Part shown: positions 1 through 9,090 of the stretch, piece after piece
Layout: each line of letters starts with the position of its first letter
Position numbering within the stretch: the stretch's first letter is position 1
Assembly: GCA_029204225.1 (NCBI GenBank)
Contig: CM055113.1
Coordinates: forward strand, 27,744,272-27,808,271
Direction: 5' to 3'
DNA from: Diphasiastrum complanatum
Taxonomy: Eukaryota; Streptophyta; Lycopodiopsida; Lycopodiales; Lycopodiaceae
DNA: 64,000 nt
Notes under the pieces: generated by a model
The model's input: only the letters and a program-made list of their open reading frames with translations
The model's database searches: none
What the model was told of the DNA's origin: nothing
Made by a program: the position numbers and the translations under genes

Positions 1-1295
1 ACTGACTGGTTACCAACTTTCCCATGCATACGTACTAGGTCATGCGGCCCAAAGCTGAAGGGTCTCGCTAGCATTGCAGAGGTCAGCTGGCAACAGTGTT
101 CATGATCTTCATGATACACTTTGATCTCGGAAGCTGCCGAGTCACTGGGGAAACATACAGTCTGAACAAGATGAACTTGTTTTTTATCTTTCTTATCTTT
201 TTTAGTGAAAGGCCCCTTGGGACACTGTCTGACTGTGTGTCCCTTGCCCATACACACAAAGCACAAACGTTCTTGTTTGGCTTTCTCAAAATCATCTGGT
301 TTTAAGGGCTGTATGAGTGAAGGGCGTTTCTGAGGAGCTTCACTTTTAAATTTATCTTCTTTCTTTCTTTTTAAAAATTTCTTTTTAAATTGAAAGTCTT
401 TCTGAGGAAGCTGCTCAGAAAGTGGTTGTTGTCTCGCTCTCTTCCTACCCACTGAATCATCATAGATTTGAGCATATCTGAGAGCTTGCTCAAGGGTAGT
501 AGGCGAGTTTCTCTGGACCTCTACTTTATATTCATCTTTGAGGCCACGGACAAATCCCCTGATTTTCTGATAGTCATCCATATTTTTAATCTTTAAAATT
601 GCTTCTCGATACTGCGAGATATATTGGATGAGGGACTTGTCCATTACTGTTCTTTCCCAGGCTTCCCAGGCTCTATCAAGTTCATTCTCTGGTAGAAATT
701 CTCTTAGGAAAGCTTCTTCAGAAGCTTTCCATGACCGGGGAGTCTGCCCAGTCTCCTAGAGATTTAACCACCACTTATAGGCCATAGGCCCTAAGGAAAG
801 ACTGGCCTCAATAGCTTGCAAATGGTCAGGGGTATGTTTAAGAGCATGAATGTTCTTCCATTTGCTGAGGAAGGTTTGTAGAATATCTGCATTTATATCC
901 TTCTCTTCCCCATTAAAAGTAGGAGGTTTTAAGTCTTTAAAAACACTGGGGTGAGACCGTAAAGTCTCACCCGAAACTGATGGAAGTGGAGAAGGGGATA
1001 ACTGAGAAGTGGAGGGAAGGCTTCCTTTCGCGGAACTCAAAATCAAGTTTTTGAGTTCAGCGAACGAGTCGTCCACACTGGACTTGAAATTGGCTAATGC
1101 CAACTTCAGTTCATCCACTTCTGTTACCAATTGGAGGAACTGCTCCTTGGTAACCAGTTCGTCGAGTTCTTTGGCGAACTGTTCCTGTTCTTCTAATTCC
1201 ATGGGTTCCTTCCCTTTTCTGTAAGTCAAGGCTTCTGTTTCAAGTTCGTCGAAGCCTCTCTCCTGGGGTTGATCAGGTCCCTGAGGAGTGGTCAT
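1..1295 (-). pseudogene. Ty3/gypsy gag(-pol) reading frame, cut by left edge
   Basis: Reading on the minus strand from ATG at 1295, the frame stays open to the window edge except for one TAG at 758-756. The N-terminal part is acidic and coiled-coil-like. Around 950-560 it resembles the retrotransposon gag core, with WKNIHALK, a tryptophan-rich segment before the stop and SEEAFLREFLPENELDRAWE after it. The basic C-terminal part holds a CCHC zinc knuckle (LCFVCMGKGHTVRQCP, near 264-219), which binds genomic RNA. The 258-1 segment continues open and may lead into protease. The single nonsense codon makes this a recently inactivated copy. Its leader, PBS and 5' LTR lie in order to the right, which fixes the orientation. 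Confidence 0.85.
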
Positions 1296-2183
1296 CTTCG
1301 GAACTGAAAGAGAGCTACCTTAACTTCTGAAGGAAAAAAAGTCTAAAAGACTAATTTACAACTATACAAGGAAAAGGAAAGATAACTTAGCTGTTTCTGA
1401 GGACTGTACTTCCAAAGAAATTACGAAAAGGAACCCTCTCAGCTCTTCCACCCAAAATTTCAGACCTGCTGTCCCGGAAAATCCCTGTTTATGGCTCCAA
1501 AATAGCACCAAGATTTCCGGTGTCTTGAGTAGAGTTGCTCACTGCTCTGATTGCAGACGTGGGGCTCCAAAAAACGAGGCAAAGGACCTTGAAAAGTATA
1601 AAACTTTCTGAAATTGAAAGCTGCCTACCCTCGCTAATCTGACAGCATCTGAGTTGGTCCAAAAAAACAAGTTTGAAGCCAAAAAACCATTCCAAAATCT
1701 GGATTTTCGATGGCACCCTGCTCGCTGAACTGTGGCAAGAAAAGTTGATGCCTAAACCTTTGAAAATCTTGTAAATCAGAAATGAGTTTTGACTCCTTTC
1801 TCTTCCCTGTCCAGCGCTGGCCCTGCTAGGGAACTTTGCTCTGAAATCCCCTCAAAATTTCTCAGATTCTTCTGGAAATTCAGAGGTAGCTTGCTGTTTC
1901 TACAGCGATGGACCTGTACTATCCTTCCTTTCCAAAATCCGCTCAGCTCTACTGAAATTCCTTTCTGAAAACTACAATCGGATCCCTGAAAATAGAGATA
2001 GATTGCTACCTGTCCAGCGACTTACCTACATAAGAATTTTACTTCCTAGAACTGTAAATTCTCAGTGAATTTCAAGGGTTTCAAGGATTCTCCTCCTCTA
2101 ATCTTTTCTGAGAAACTCAGAGATCTTTCCTATCTTCTGATAGCTTTCTCTACTGCTGCTCCTGAACTCCGTAGGATGGAGAT
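1296..2183 (-). other. Leader (5' UTR) of the minus-strand gypsy element
   Basis: This lies between the primer-binding site and gag and has no long ORF. It contains three copies of the word CCAGCG or its complement with flanking TGTCC/GGAC (1809-1820, 1903-1914, 2011-2020). The same word recurs in the leaders of other LTR elements in this window. No gene is seen here. Confidence 0.6.
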
Positions 2184-2196
2184 GGCTCTGATACCA
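2184..2196 (-). promoter_or_regulatory. Primer-binding site, initiator Met-tRNA type
   Basis: The minus strand reads TGGTATCAGAGCC one base after the LTR end ATCTATTACA. This is complementary to the 3' end of plant initiator Met-tRNA and primes minus-strand DNA synthesis. Confidence 0.85.
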
Positions 2197-2197
2197 G

Positions 2198-2555
2198 TGT
2201 AATAGATCCTAACACCACAGTAGGGCAAACACTCACTGATCCACCCAACCTTGCCTACTCCCTGATATAGAGTAAGCCCCTCCTAGCACAGTGTGAGGAC
2301 TGGTAGCATGCTACTACCAAGTGTCGGCCACGTGGCACTGACGTGGCCGACTGCACGTCGGGACCCAACTGGGGGCCCTATCCTGCTGACAGGGTCCCTA
2401 GGCTGTGTTAGGCCCGCCATGGCTACGGACCGTGCTCGGGCACACTACTCACACTGTCTTGCCCTGTTGGTCATGTACGCTGGACACGACCCTGACTGTG
2501 GTATCTGACCTATCTGTGTTCTCTAGGGTTCGGCACTGGTTACGAGCTCGTAACA
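2198..2555 (-). repeat. 5' LTR of the minus-strand gypsy element
   Basis: On the minus strand the 358-bp segment starts TGTTACGAGC and ends CTATTACA, the TG...CA ends of an LTR, and the PBS follows after one base. To the right, AGTAG (2556-2560) matches the AGTAG in the intact 3' LTR of the neighbouring plus-strand element (5495-5499). This suggests the LTR inserted at that site; the other copy of the target duplication would be beyond the left edge. Confidence 0.8.
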
Positions 2556-2688
2556 AGTAGAGCAGCATTGTATTCCTTTATTCAGTTTATGATGATTGCT
2601 CCTCTTTTAGCCTCCTTAAGCATTCTCTTCCTGCTTTCTAGCTTAAGTATTGCTTTCTCGCATAGCTAGTGAATCTTAGCCTGTAACT
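2556..2688 (+). repeat. Truncated 5' LTR of a plus-strand gypsy element
   Basis: This matches the last part of the LTR at 5254-5608, sharing the run GTATTCCTTTATTCAGTTTA and the end GTAACT. It carries an extra stretch of about 19 bases near 2641-2659. Its upstream part is missing because the minus-strand gypsy element has inserted at AGTAG. Confidence 0.75.
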
Positions 2689-2700
2689 TGGTATCAGAGC
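2689..2700 (+). promoter_or_regulatory. Primer-binding site of the plus-strand gypsy element
   Basis: TGGTATCAGAGC directly follows the LTR end TAACT. Confidence 0.8.
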
Positions 2701-3310
2701 ACTTTCCTGCAGATTGGTGGAGGCTGTTTAGTGCCCTACCACCCATCACTTTCATCGATTTTTCTCCGTCAACCTTCCTGCAGATTGGTGGAGGTTGTCC
2801 AGCGCCCTACCACCCATCACTTTCATCGATTTTTTTCCGTCATTTTTGCAGATTGGCGGTGGCTGTCCAGCGCCCTACTGCCCATCACTTTCGATGATTT
2901 CTTAATCATTTTTTGCAGTTTTGGTGGAGGTTGTCCAGCGCCTTGCTAACCCATCACTTTCGTCGATTTTTTCGGCAAATTTTCATTGTTTTTGCAGATT
3001 TGGTAGCTTTCATCGATTTTTTTGGCAGATTTTCATTGTTTTAGCAGATTTGGTAGCTATTGCCCAGTATCCTACTACCTCATCATTTTCGACACTTTTC
3101 GTCACCGATTTGCTGTCCATTTTTTATATTGACTGGAGGCTGTCCAGCGCCCTACTACCGTCTCATTTTCAGCGGTTCTTTTCACCGACTTGCTGTCCGT
3201 TTCGGCTATTGATTGGAGGCTGTTCGGCACCTTACTTCAGCACCTTTTTTCAACCTATTCTTCAGCATATTGTGGATCTTGGTAGTTGCTGCCCAGTGCC
3301 CTATTATCTT
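2701..3310 (+). repeat. Tandem repeats in the gypsy leader
   Basis: A unit of roughly 60-70 bp recurs with decay: GCAGATTGGTGGAGG, then TGTCCAGCGCCCTAC, then CCCATCACTTTCATCGATTT. Clear copies begin near 2707, 2780, 2848 and 2918, and degenerate ones continue to about 3310. The array sits in the leader between PBS and gag. Confidence 0.75.
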
Positions 3311-3640
3311 CAGCTTTTACCGTGAATGACGGATCAGCACCCACCCAAGTATTGCTTGCACCTTTTTGCACTTCCTTTTTGCACCTACTTGTTGTCTTTT
3401 CTGCTCATATACTGCTCTTTCCAGCCCCCTATTCATGTTCATATTTGTTGCCTCACACCCTCCTCTGTCCATTTTTCCATTTTGTTAGAAACCCTCTACT
3501 TTCTCAGTCCCTCATTTTCTGATTATTATCCATCTTGATTGACTGTATACGTGCCATTTTTGGTGATTTTGGAAGTTAGACTAAGTTGGGGTGACGACAA
3601 ACGTCCTCTCCCTCAGGTTTTTGTCTCTTCCTTAGTCCCT

Positions 3641-4195
3641 ATGGCGACTTCTTCATCAGAAGACCCTCTGCAGAGCTCTTTAGATGATCGTTTTACACAT
3701 ATTGATTCCCGCATGGATCATCTTGAGACTCGTATTGATCGTATGCTTTCTAGCCTTGAGACTATCCTACCATGAGGGGATACCACCCCCCCAGACATTC
3801 TTCATCGTCCTGGTAAAGCACCTTTATTTCCTATTTTGAGTACACCTGCTCCTGCTCCATCTCCATCTTCAGGAGGTGCTTTTGGTAGTACATTTGGTCT
3901 CCCTTCATATAGTGCTAGTTCTTATGGGTCTCCTTTCGGGTCTTCTGTACCATCACCTAGATTTCCCTCCGCACCACCAGGATTTCCTTCTTCTACTTTT
4001 TCAGGTAATCCTGAGCCTCATTTTGCTCGTGATTTTCGTGATCGCATCCAGCTTACTACTTATTCTGGTTCATCTGATGGAAATATCTTGGAAAATTGGT
4101 TCTCTAAGTTAGAGACCTATTTTCTTATGTATCCCAAGACTGAAACCCAGAAAGTGCAGTTGGCTGCGTTACATCCCACTCCCAAGAAAAACTGA
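3641..4195 (+). pseudogene. Gypsy gag N-terminal part, one stop, truncated
   Basis: From ATG at 3641 the frame encodes a short coiled-coil segment (HIDSRMDHLETRIDRMLSSL) and meets TGA at 3773-3775. It then continues in the same frame through a Pro/Ser/Gly-rich linker. It ends in a gag core motif, LENWFSKLETYFLMYPKTE, typical of chromovirus-type gag. Coding similarity stops abruptly near 4190, where unrelated sequence begins; protease, RT and integrase are missing. Only a chromodomain-like tail at 4862 follows. Confidence 0.75.
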
Positions 4196-4861
4196 ATCTG
4201 CCGGCAGCGTCGACTATGGTGAAGGCGAACCTGGTGAATGGCAGCTGGTAAGAAAGGGAACAACTCAGGATCAACATCATGGTGACGAAGGGAACATCTC
4301 GGCCGTGTCATCAAAAACCAAGCCATATGGAACAACCAGGAATGCCAAGGAACCAGAAGAAGATCAAGCAGCAACTAGAAATGCCAAGGTATCCGTAATG
4401 CCCAAGCTAGTAGAGGCTCAGTCCAAAAGATAGGGACATCATACCAAGGTATCCAAAAAGCCCGAGAAGGTAGAACTGCGTCAGCAATGGGAAGCCAATA
4501 AGGAAACTGAAAAAGAGATGGACACTCATCGCGAATAGTCGCATCATATACGTAACCATCAACCATATGTGCAAGGTGCCCCACGAAAAGATAGCAGCAT
4601 TGGAAGACCAACACCAAGGAGTAGGAACATAAGCAGGATAACAGGCACGCTGTAACAACATGGAAAAGCAAGCGATATGCCAGGAAACATGGAGCATAAA
4701 GAGATCATCCTGACAAAGGATAGCTAAAATGGAGAAATATGCACGAGCATGGTCAAAAGCCCAAGGTATCCATAAGGCCTAAGGCCTGTTGGACAGTACG
4801 CAGCTCGTGGATGTACTTAGTCTATAAAGGGATCAACCAAATCAATAACAAGTGATTAAGA
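4196..4861. other. Unrelated filler replacing the pol region
   Basis: No retroviral domain is visible. The segment repeats the phrase CCAAGGTATCC three times (4386, 4444 and 4754 areas). Near its right end it has TATAAAGGGATC (4832), as in an LTR or promoter. It could be an insertion or capture in a non-autonomous element; its nature is unresolved. Confidence 0.4.
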
Positions 4862-5098
4862 ATGGGAACAAGCAACCTCGACACTGAGAGACTGTGTAGT
4901 AGAAATACGTGTAGCATGAATCCTGGTGGAAATGTAACTGCTAATAAATGGGGGGGTCATCCTCTTGAGGAGGCCACTTGGAAGCCTATTGATGTGTTTT
5001 ATCATACACCATTATTGGCAGATCAGGCTCGAGCCCTCATGGCTTTAGTTCTCTCCTCTACTACAGATGTCATTGTAGATGTTCCCTCTGCTTCATGA
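4862..5098 (+). pseudogene. Chromodomain-like C-terminal tail of gypsy integrase
   Basis: The residues NKWGGHPLEEATWKPIDVF fit the C-terminal half of an integrase chromodomain, usually W-x-G-x-P-x-x-E-A-T-W-E. The frame then ends at TGA (5096-5098), about 155 bp before the 3' LTR, which is where a gypsy pol ORF normally stops. The start codon at 4862 is arbitrary because the upstream pol is missing. Confidence 0.5.
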
Positions 5099-5253
5099 TT
5101 CGGCTAGCTATGACTATTCTTTATTGTCGTATTTGCTTAGTACTTGCTTTACACAGTTATGATATTTTTCAGTATTTAGCATGCTTACATTATTGTTTTA
5201 GATAGTCATTATGCTTGCTAGCCGGTGGAAGGCTTTGTTTTTCTGCAGGGGAG

Positions 5254-5608
5254 AGTTATGGACTTGGCTCATTACATTCGCCGCGTCCATTCTTTTATTG
5301 TTATTATGCATAAGCAGGCCTAAGGGCCCTTTTTATTCATATACTGGCCTTGGGCCCTATTTGGTTATATTTTTAGGACTTGGTCACATTGATTTGGAGT
5401 GGGGGTCCTCCTATTGGGAGGGCGCACTATTTTCCCTCCAAATCCTTTTCCCTCCCTTTTTTGAATCCTCCATTTGATTCAGGGAGAGGGTATAAGTAGG
5501 GCAACATTGTATTCCTTTATTCAGTTTATGATTATTGCTTCTCTTTTAGCCTCCTTAAGCATTCTCTTCCTGCTTTCTAGCATAGCTAGTGAATCTTAGC
5601 TTGTAACT
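5254..5608 (+). repeat. 3' LTR of the plus-strand gypsy element
   Basis: This 355-bp segment begins AGTTATGG and ends TTGTAACT, giving short inverted ends (AGTTA/TAACT) in place of the usual TG/CA. A purine tract, GCAGGGGAG, lies directly upstream as the polypurine tract. A TATA-like box, TATAAGTA, is at 5491. The last 115 bp match the truncated 5' LTR at 2556-2688. Confidence 0.7.
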
Positions 5609-6035
5609 TTTATGCAGGTTGCCGGTTCTGACGAGAGCGAACAGCCAAAAGACCAAGGGGATGAACACCAAAAAGTGTGTTTTCACTCAAAGAGTCGGAA
5701 TGCCAAATCATGAAGAGGTCGTACCGTCGGGGCCGGGGTCTACCGGCAGCCCCCAAACCCCCCGTCGGGGGGCGACTTGCTACTATATAGAAACTGTAAT
5801 CTAGCCATCTCATAACCATCATGGTCTCATAGTAGACCCTATACTAACAACTGTGCTCAGTAATGGCTTCTCCTCATAACGAGGGCCTTACAGATCTGAG
5901 CTCACGGTTAACTAGTGACTACTAAACTGAGAGGTGCATAATTTAGTTGTCTAACACATTTTGTAGCTGAAAGCACCGGCAACCTGCATAAATGCACCAC
6001 TCTCGTCAAGAGCTTCAAGCTGATACCCATATTGC
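5609..6035. other. Non-LTR flank with inverted 18-bp pieces of a possible exon
   Basis: TTTATGCAGGTTGCCGGT occurs at 5609-5626 and as its exact complement at 5975-5992. Each copy is next to a GACGAGAG word (5629 and, inverted, 6001). On the minus strand 6042-5940 reads as a small exon-like piece: AG acceptor, then YQLEALDESGAFMQVAGAF, and a stop soon after. On the plus strand 5612 on reads MQVAGSDESEQPKDQGDEHQ. This may be a duplicated and inverted host-gene fragment; the family is not recognised. Confidence 0.35.
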
Positions 6036-6196
6036 CCACTAGATTTTTTTTTAAAAATTTAAAAAAAAATTAAAAAAATATATTAAAAAATGGTACTGCT
6101 TTGGTACCGCGGATTTTTGGGCGGCACCATAACCGCGGTACCACCATTATGGTACCGGCGGTACCATAATGGCGGTACCACCAGGCCGGGTACTAG
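6036..6196. repeat. Palindromic GGTACC-word repeat A
   Basis: An A/T tract (6041-6090) is followed by seven or so copies of GGTACC or CCGCGG-type words. At its centre are perfect 14-bp arms, CCATTATGGTACCG (6144-6157) and its complement (6159-6172), separated by one base. No coding sense is seen. Confidence 0.55.
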
Positions 6197-6424
6197 GCCC
6201 TGCCTCATCTGCAGCTCTCTCCTCTGAGCCATGGGAAGCGAGGGGTGAGCGGATGGCAACCGAGACAGAAGTCCTCAACAACTTAAGTCCAAATTATGGT
6301 TAAAGAACACGAATAGTTTTAGAGTATGTTAGAAATTGACGTTGTTGTTATACGTCAAGGCCAAGTCACCTACCACCACCTCCTTGGTCTTCACTACCTT
6401 GTATATATATATATATCATAGTTC

Positions 6425-6625
6425 CCTGTGGTACCGCCATTATGGTACCGTCGGTACCATAATGGTGGTACCGCCAGTACGATACCGCCCTCAGATTTGG
6501 GATACCAAGGCGGTACCATAATAAAAAAAAAATTTAATTTTTTCCCATGTTATTTTCGCAAAAAAAAACTTTCTTTTTTTACCGCGGTACCAGTATGGTC
6601 CCGCGGTACCCGGTACCGCGAGACC
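6425..6625. repeat. Palindromic GGTACC-word repeat B
   Basis: The same 14-bp arms as in repeat A occur at 6437-6450 and 6452-6465. They are followed by more GGTACC words, then an A/T-rich core (6518-6578), then a second GGTACC/CCGCGG cluster (6579-6620). A (TA)n run touches both ends (6403-6416 and 6629 on). Confidence 0.55.
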
Positions 6626-6628
6626 TAT

Positions 6629-6629
6629 G

Positions 6630-6684
<55 letters not shown>
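6629..6684. repeat. (TA)n microsatellite
   Basis: Nearly pure TA dinucleotides separate repeat B from repeat C. Confidence 0.95.
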
Positions 6685-6687
<3 letters not shown>

Positions 6688-6689
6688 AC

Positions 6690-6870
6690 ATACATGAGAG
6701 TCCGGGCCGAACGCGGCCTTTTCGCGTCCGCGTCCGGCGCCCGGTCCCGGACGCGTCCGACCCCCGAACGCAGAGTCGGACGCACCCAATTTTTTTTTTA
6801 ATTTTTTTTTTTTTGGACGCTGGACGCGTCCAGCGTCCGGACCCGGACGCATATTTTTTTAAAAAAAAAG
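6690..6870. repeat. Palindromic GGACGCGTCC-word repeat C
   Basis: The layout matches repeat B but the word is different. GGACGCGTCC-type words (CGGACGCGTCCG at 6748-6759) come first, then an A/T core (6790-6814), then a perfect 24-bp palindrome centred on ACGCGT (6815-6838), then another A/T stretch. Confidence 0.55.
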
Positions 6871-6882
6871 TCTAACTCAAAA

Positions 6883-6884
<2 letters not shown>

Positions 6885-6974
<90 letters not shown>

Positions 6975-7033
6975 GACTTAGGGTTTAGGATATAGGGAGG
7001 GAGGGACACAGAGAGAGAGAGAGAGAGAGAGAG
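6885..7033. repeat. (CG)n(GA)n microsatellites
   Basis: A short CG run (6882-6894) leads into an almost pure GA run to about 6971. A second GA run lies at 7009-7033. Confidence 0.95.
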
Positions 7034-7180
7034 GGAGATGGCAGGGCGCACACCAGCTAACGTGAGTGTTTGCCCTGTACCTGTTCGCTTGCAATATAGG
7101 CTTCTTTGGGAGTTCACAATATAGGTTGTTCACAATTTTAAACTCCATAAGTGAATAGACACCAGAAGAGTGAATGGTCA

Positions 7181-8105
7181 GCAGAACTGTGCCATTCACT
7201 ATAGGAAACCACAAGACCGATCATCCCATTATGTTCTACTGCAGCAGTGACAGAATTATGCCGATACGAATCCAATTATGCCGATACAAATCAAATCAAC
7301 TTGGCAAAGTTAGTGAGTCAGCAGACCATGACCACCCACAACAGCTCATGTTAGATGAGAGACAAAATCTTGAAACACTCTCTCATCAGAATATTGGTGT
7401 AGGCAAATGTAGAAGTGAACAAAGACCTCTCTTGTGATACATGTTGTGACTTTGACACTTTTCATGGAACCTGATAAAAGAGATCCAGATCCAAAACTGA
7501 TTTGTTCCTGAATATTTCTGGCACAGTTCACTTTTCCCAGATAGAGCTTTTGCAAGAAGGTTATCCACACTCTTCTAATATACAATATCCTACTGAAAGT
7601 CCTACAAGAAGTCTAGCTACCTCTATCAGCACAGAGCAATCTCTACTTGGCTCTTTGGAAAGCTCGGTCAAAATGGCCCGTCGACGGGAGACAAACGCAA
7701 TTAGGTCTAGCGAAATGGACTACTTTTGCAGCTTCTCGTCCGACGGCCCCATTCATCCAAACGGGGTCCGTTTCAGGTGTCGTCTGTTTCGGCCAGTGGA
7801 CAACCTCGATAGGAACCAGCGGGAACAGACAGGACGAGGAACAGACCGACGGTCAATCCGCAACTTCCGTCTGAAGTTCGATGTTGAACTGGGCTTCAGG
7901 GACACTGCATCCGGTCGGGATCTGAAAACTTGGAGATATTTCGGAGCCCCCATGTTGGTACGCAAAATTTCTACAGCGTGTTGAAGTTGTACCATAAGTA
8001 GTTAGTAAGTTGTTGAAGTTCATCTGAGGAGAAACCGATCTCATCAACCAAGACATAGTAGTGTGTAGGTCTTGTGGTTCCCTGTAGTGAATGGCACAGT
8101 TTTGC
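7181..8105. mobile_element. Segment bounded by 38-bp inverted repeats
   Basis: The arm at 7181-7218 and the complement of 8068-8105 agree at 35 of 38 positions (core TGTGCCATTCACTA). The roughly 925-bp segment between them has weak ORFs only. One minus-strand stretch near 7570-7500 (VDNLLAKALSGKSELCQKYS in one frame) faintly resembles the end of copia RNase H. No transposase was recognised and no target duplication was identified, so the type of element is open. Confidence 0.4.
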
Positions 8106-8251
8106 ATAAGTAATTACTAAGCTGTTGAAGTTCATATGGGCGAAACCTCCCAGGCCCAAAATGCACAGATATTATTTTTTTTTTCAACGATTTTTGAAAA
8201 CGATTCTTTGCAGCGAATCGCAAAACCAGCGAATCACGATTCGCTGCATCT

Positions 8252-8532
<281 letters not shown>

Positions 8533-8543
8533 CTAAGGAAGCT

Positions 8544-8806
8544 GGGACCCGGACGCGAACGCGCCGTGTCCCTGGACGCGTCCGGATTGTTTTTTTTTAA
8601 TTTTAAAAAAAAAATAGACAAAAAAAAAATTAAAAAAAATATGAAGCCACGGGTGCGTCTGGCGGTACGGACACGTCCTTTTTTAATTTTTTTAGCTTTT
8701 TTTAGGGTTTTTTAGTTAGAAAAAAAAAATTGGACACGTCCAACCCCACGACGTCTAGGTCCGGACGCCGGACGCGGATGCGGGCATTCCGGCCCGGACC
8801 CTCATC
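8544..8806. repeat. Palindromic GGACGCGTCC/GGACACGTCC repeat D
   Basis: GGACGCGTCC (8574-8583) opens the segment. A/T-rich cores (8588-8640 and 8680-8730) alternate with GGACACGTCC (about 8669 and 8732), and a GGACGCCGGACGCGG cluster closes it. The flanks (8190-8246 and 8826-8945) carry another word, GCGATTCGC/GCAATTC. The unit therefore seems to sit inside the TA run of a different repeat. Confidence 0.5.
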
Positions 8807-9090
8807 CCTGTTAATAATATATATCATAGTTGCACTCGCGATTCTAGAATTGTTGTCAAAAAAATAGCAATTCACCCAAAATTGTTGTTTTTGATTATAG
8901 GCAATATGGGTATTAGTAAAGAGAGCAAAAATAGACAATTGCGATTACAGTAGTTTCAAGTCCAGTTTTAATAGTTTCAGGTCTAATTCAGTAGTTTTAG
9001 AAGAAGAAAAAATTTGACCTGAAATGACAAAGGTCAAAAAAAATTCTAAAAAAAAGAAAAAAAAAAAAACAACACAACTTCAACTAAATC

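Noticed and set aside
6427-6852. ORFs of 66-85 codons rich in Tyr-Ile repeats
   Set aside because: They are read-throughs of the (TA)n run and palindromic repeats on both strands; no protein signal.
7502-7984. 160-codon ORF inside the inverted-repeat element
   Set aside because: No motif recognised and overlapping ORFs exist in other frames; too weak to call a gene.
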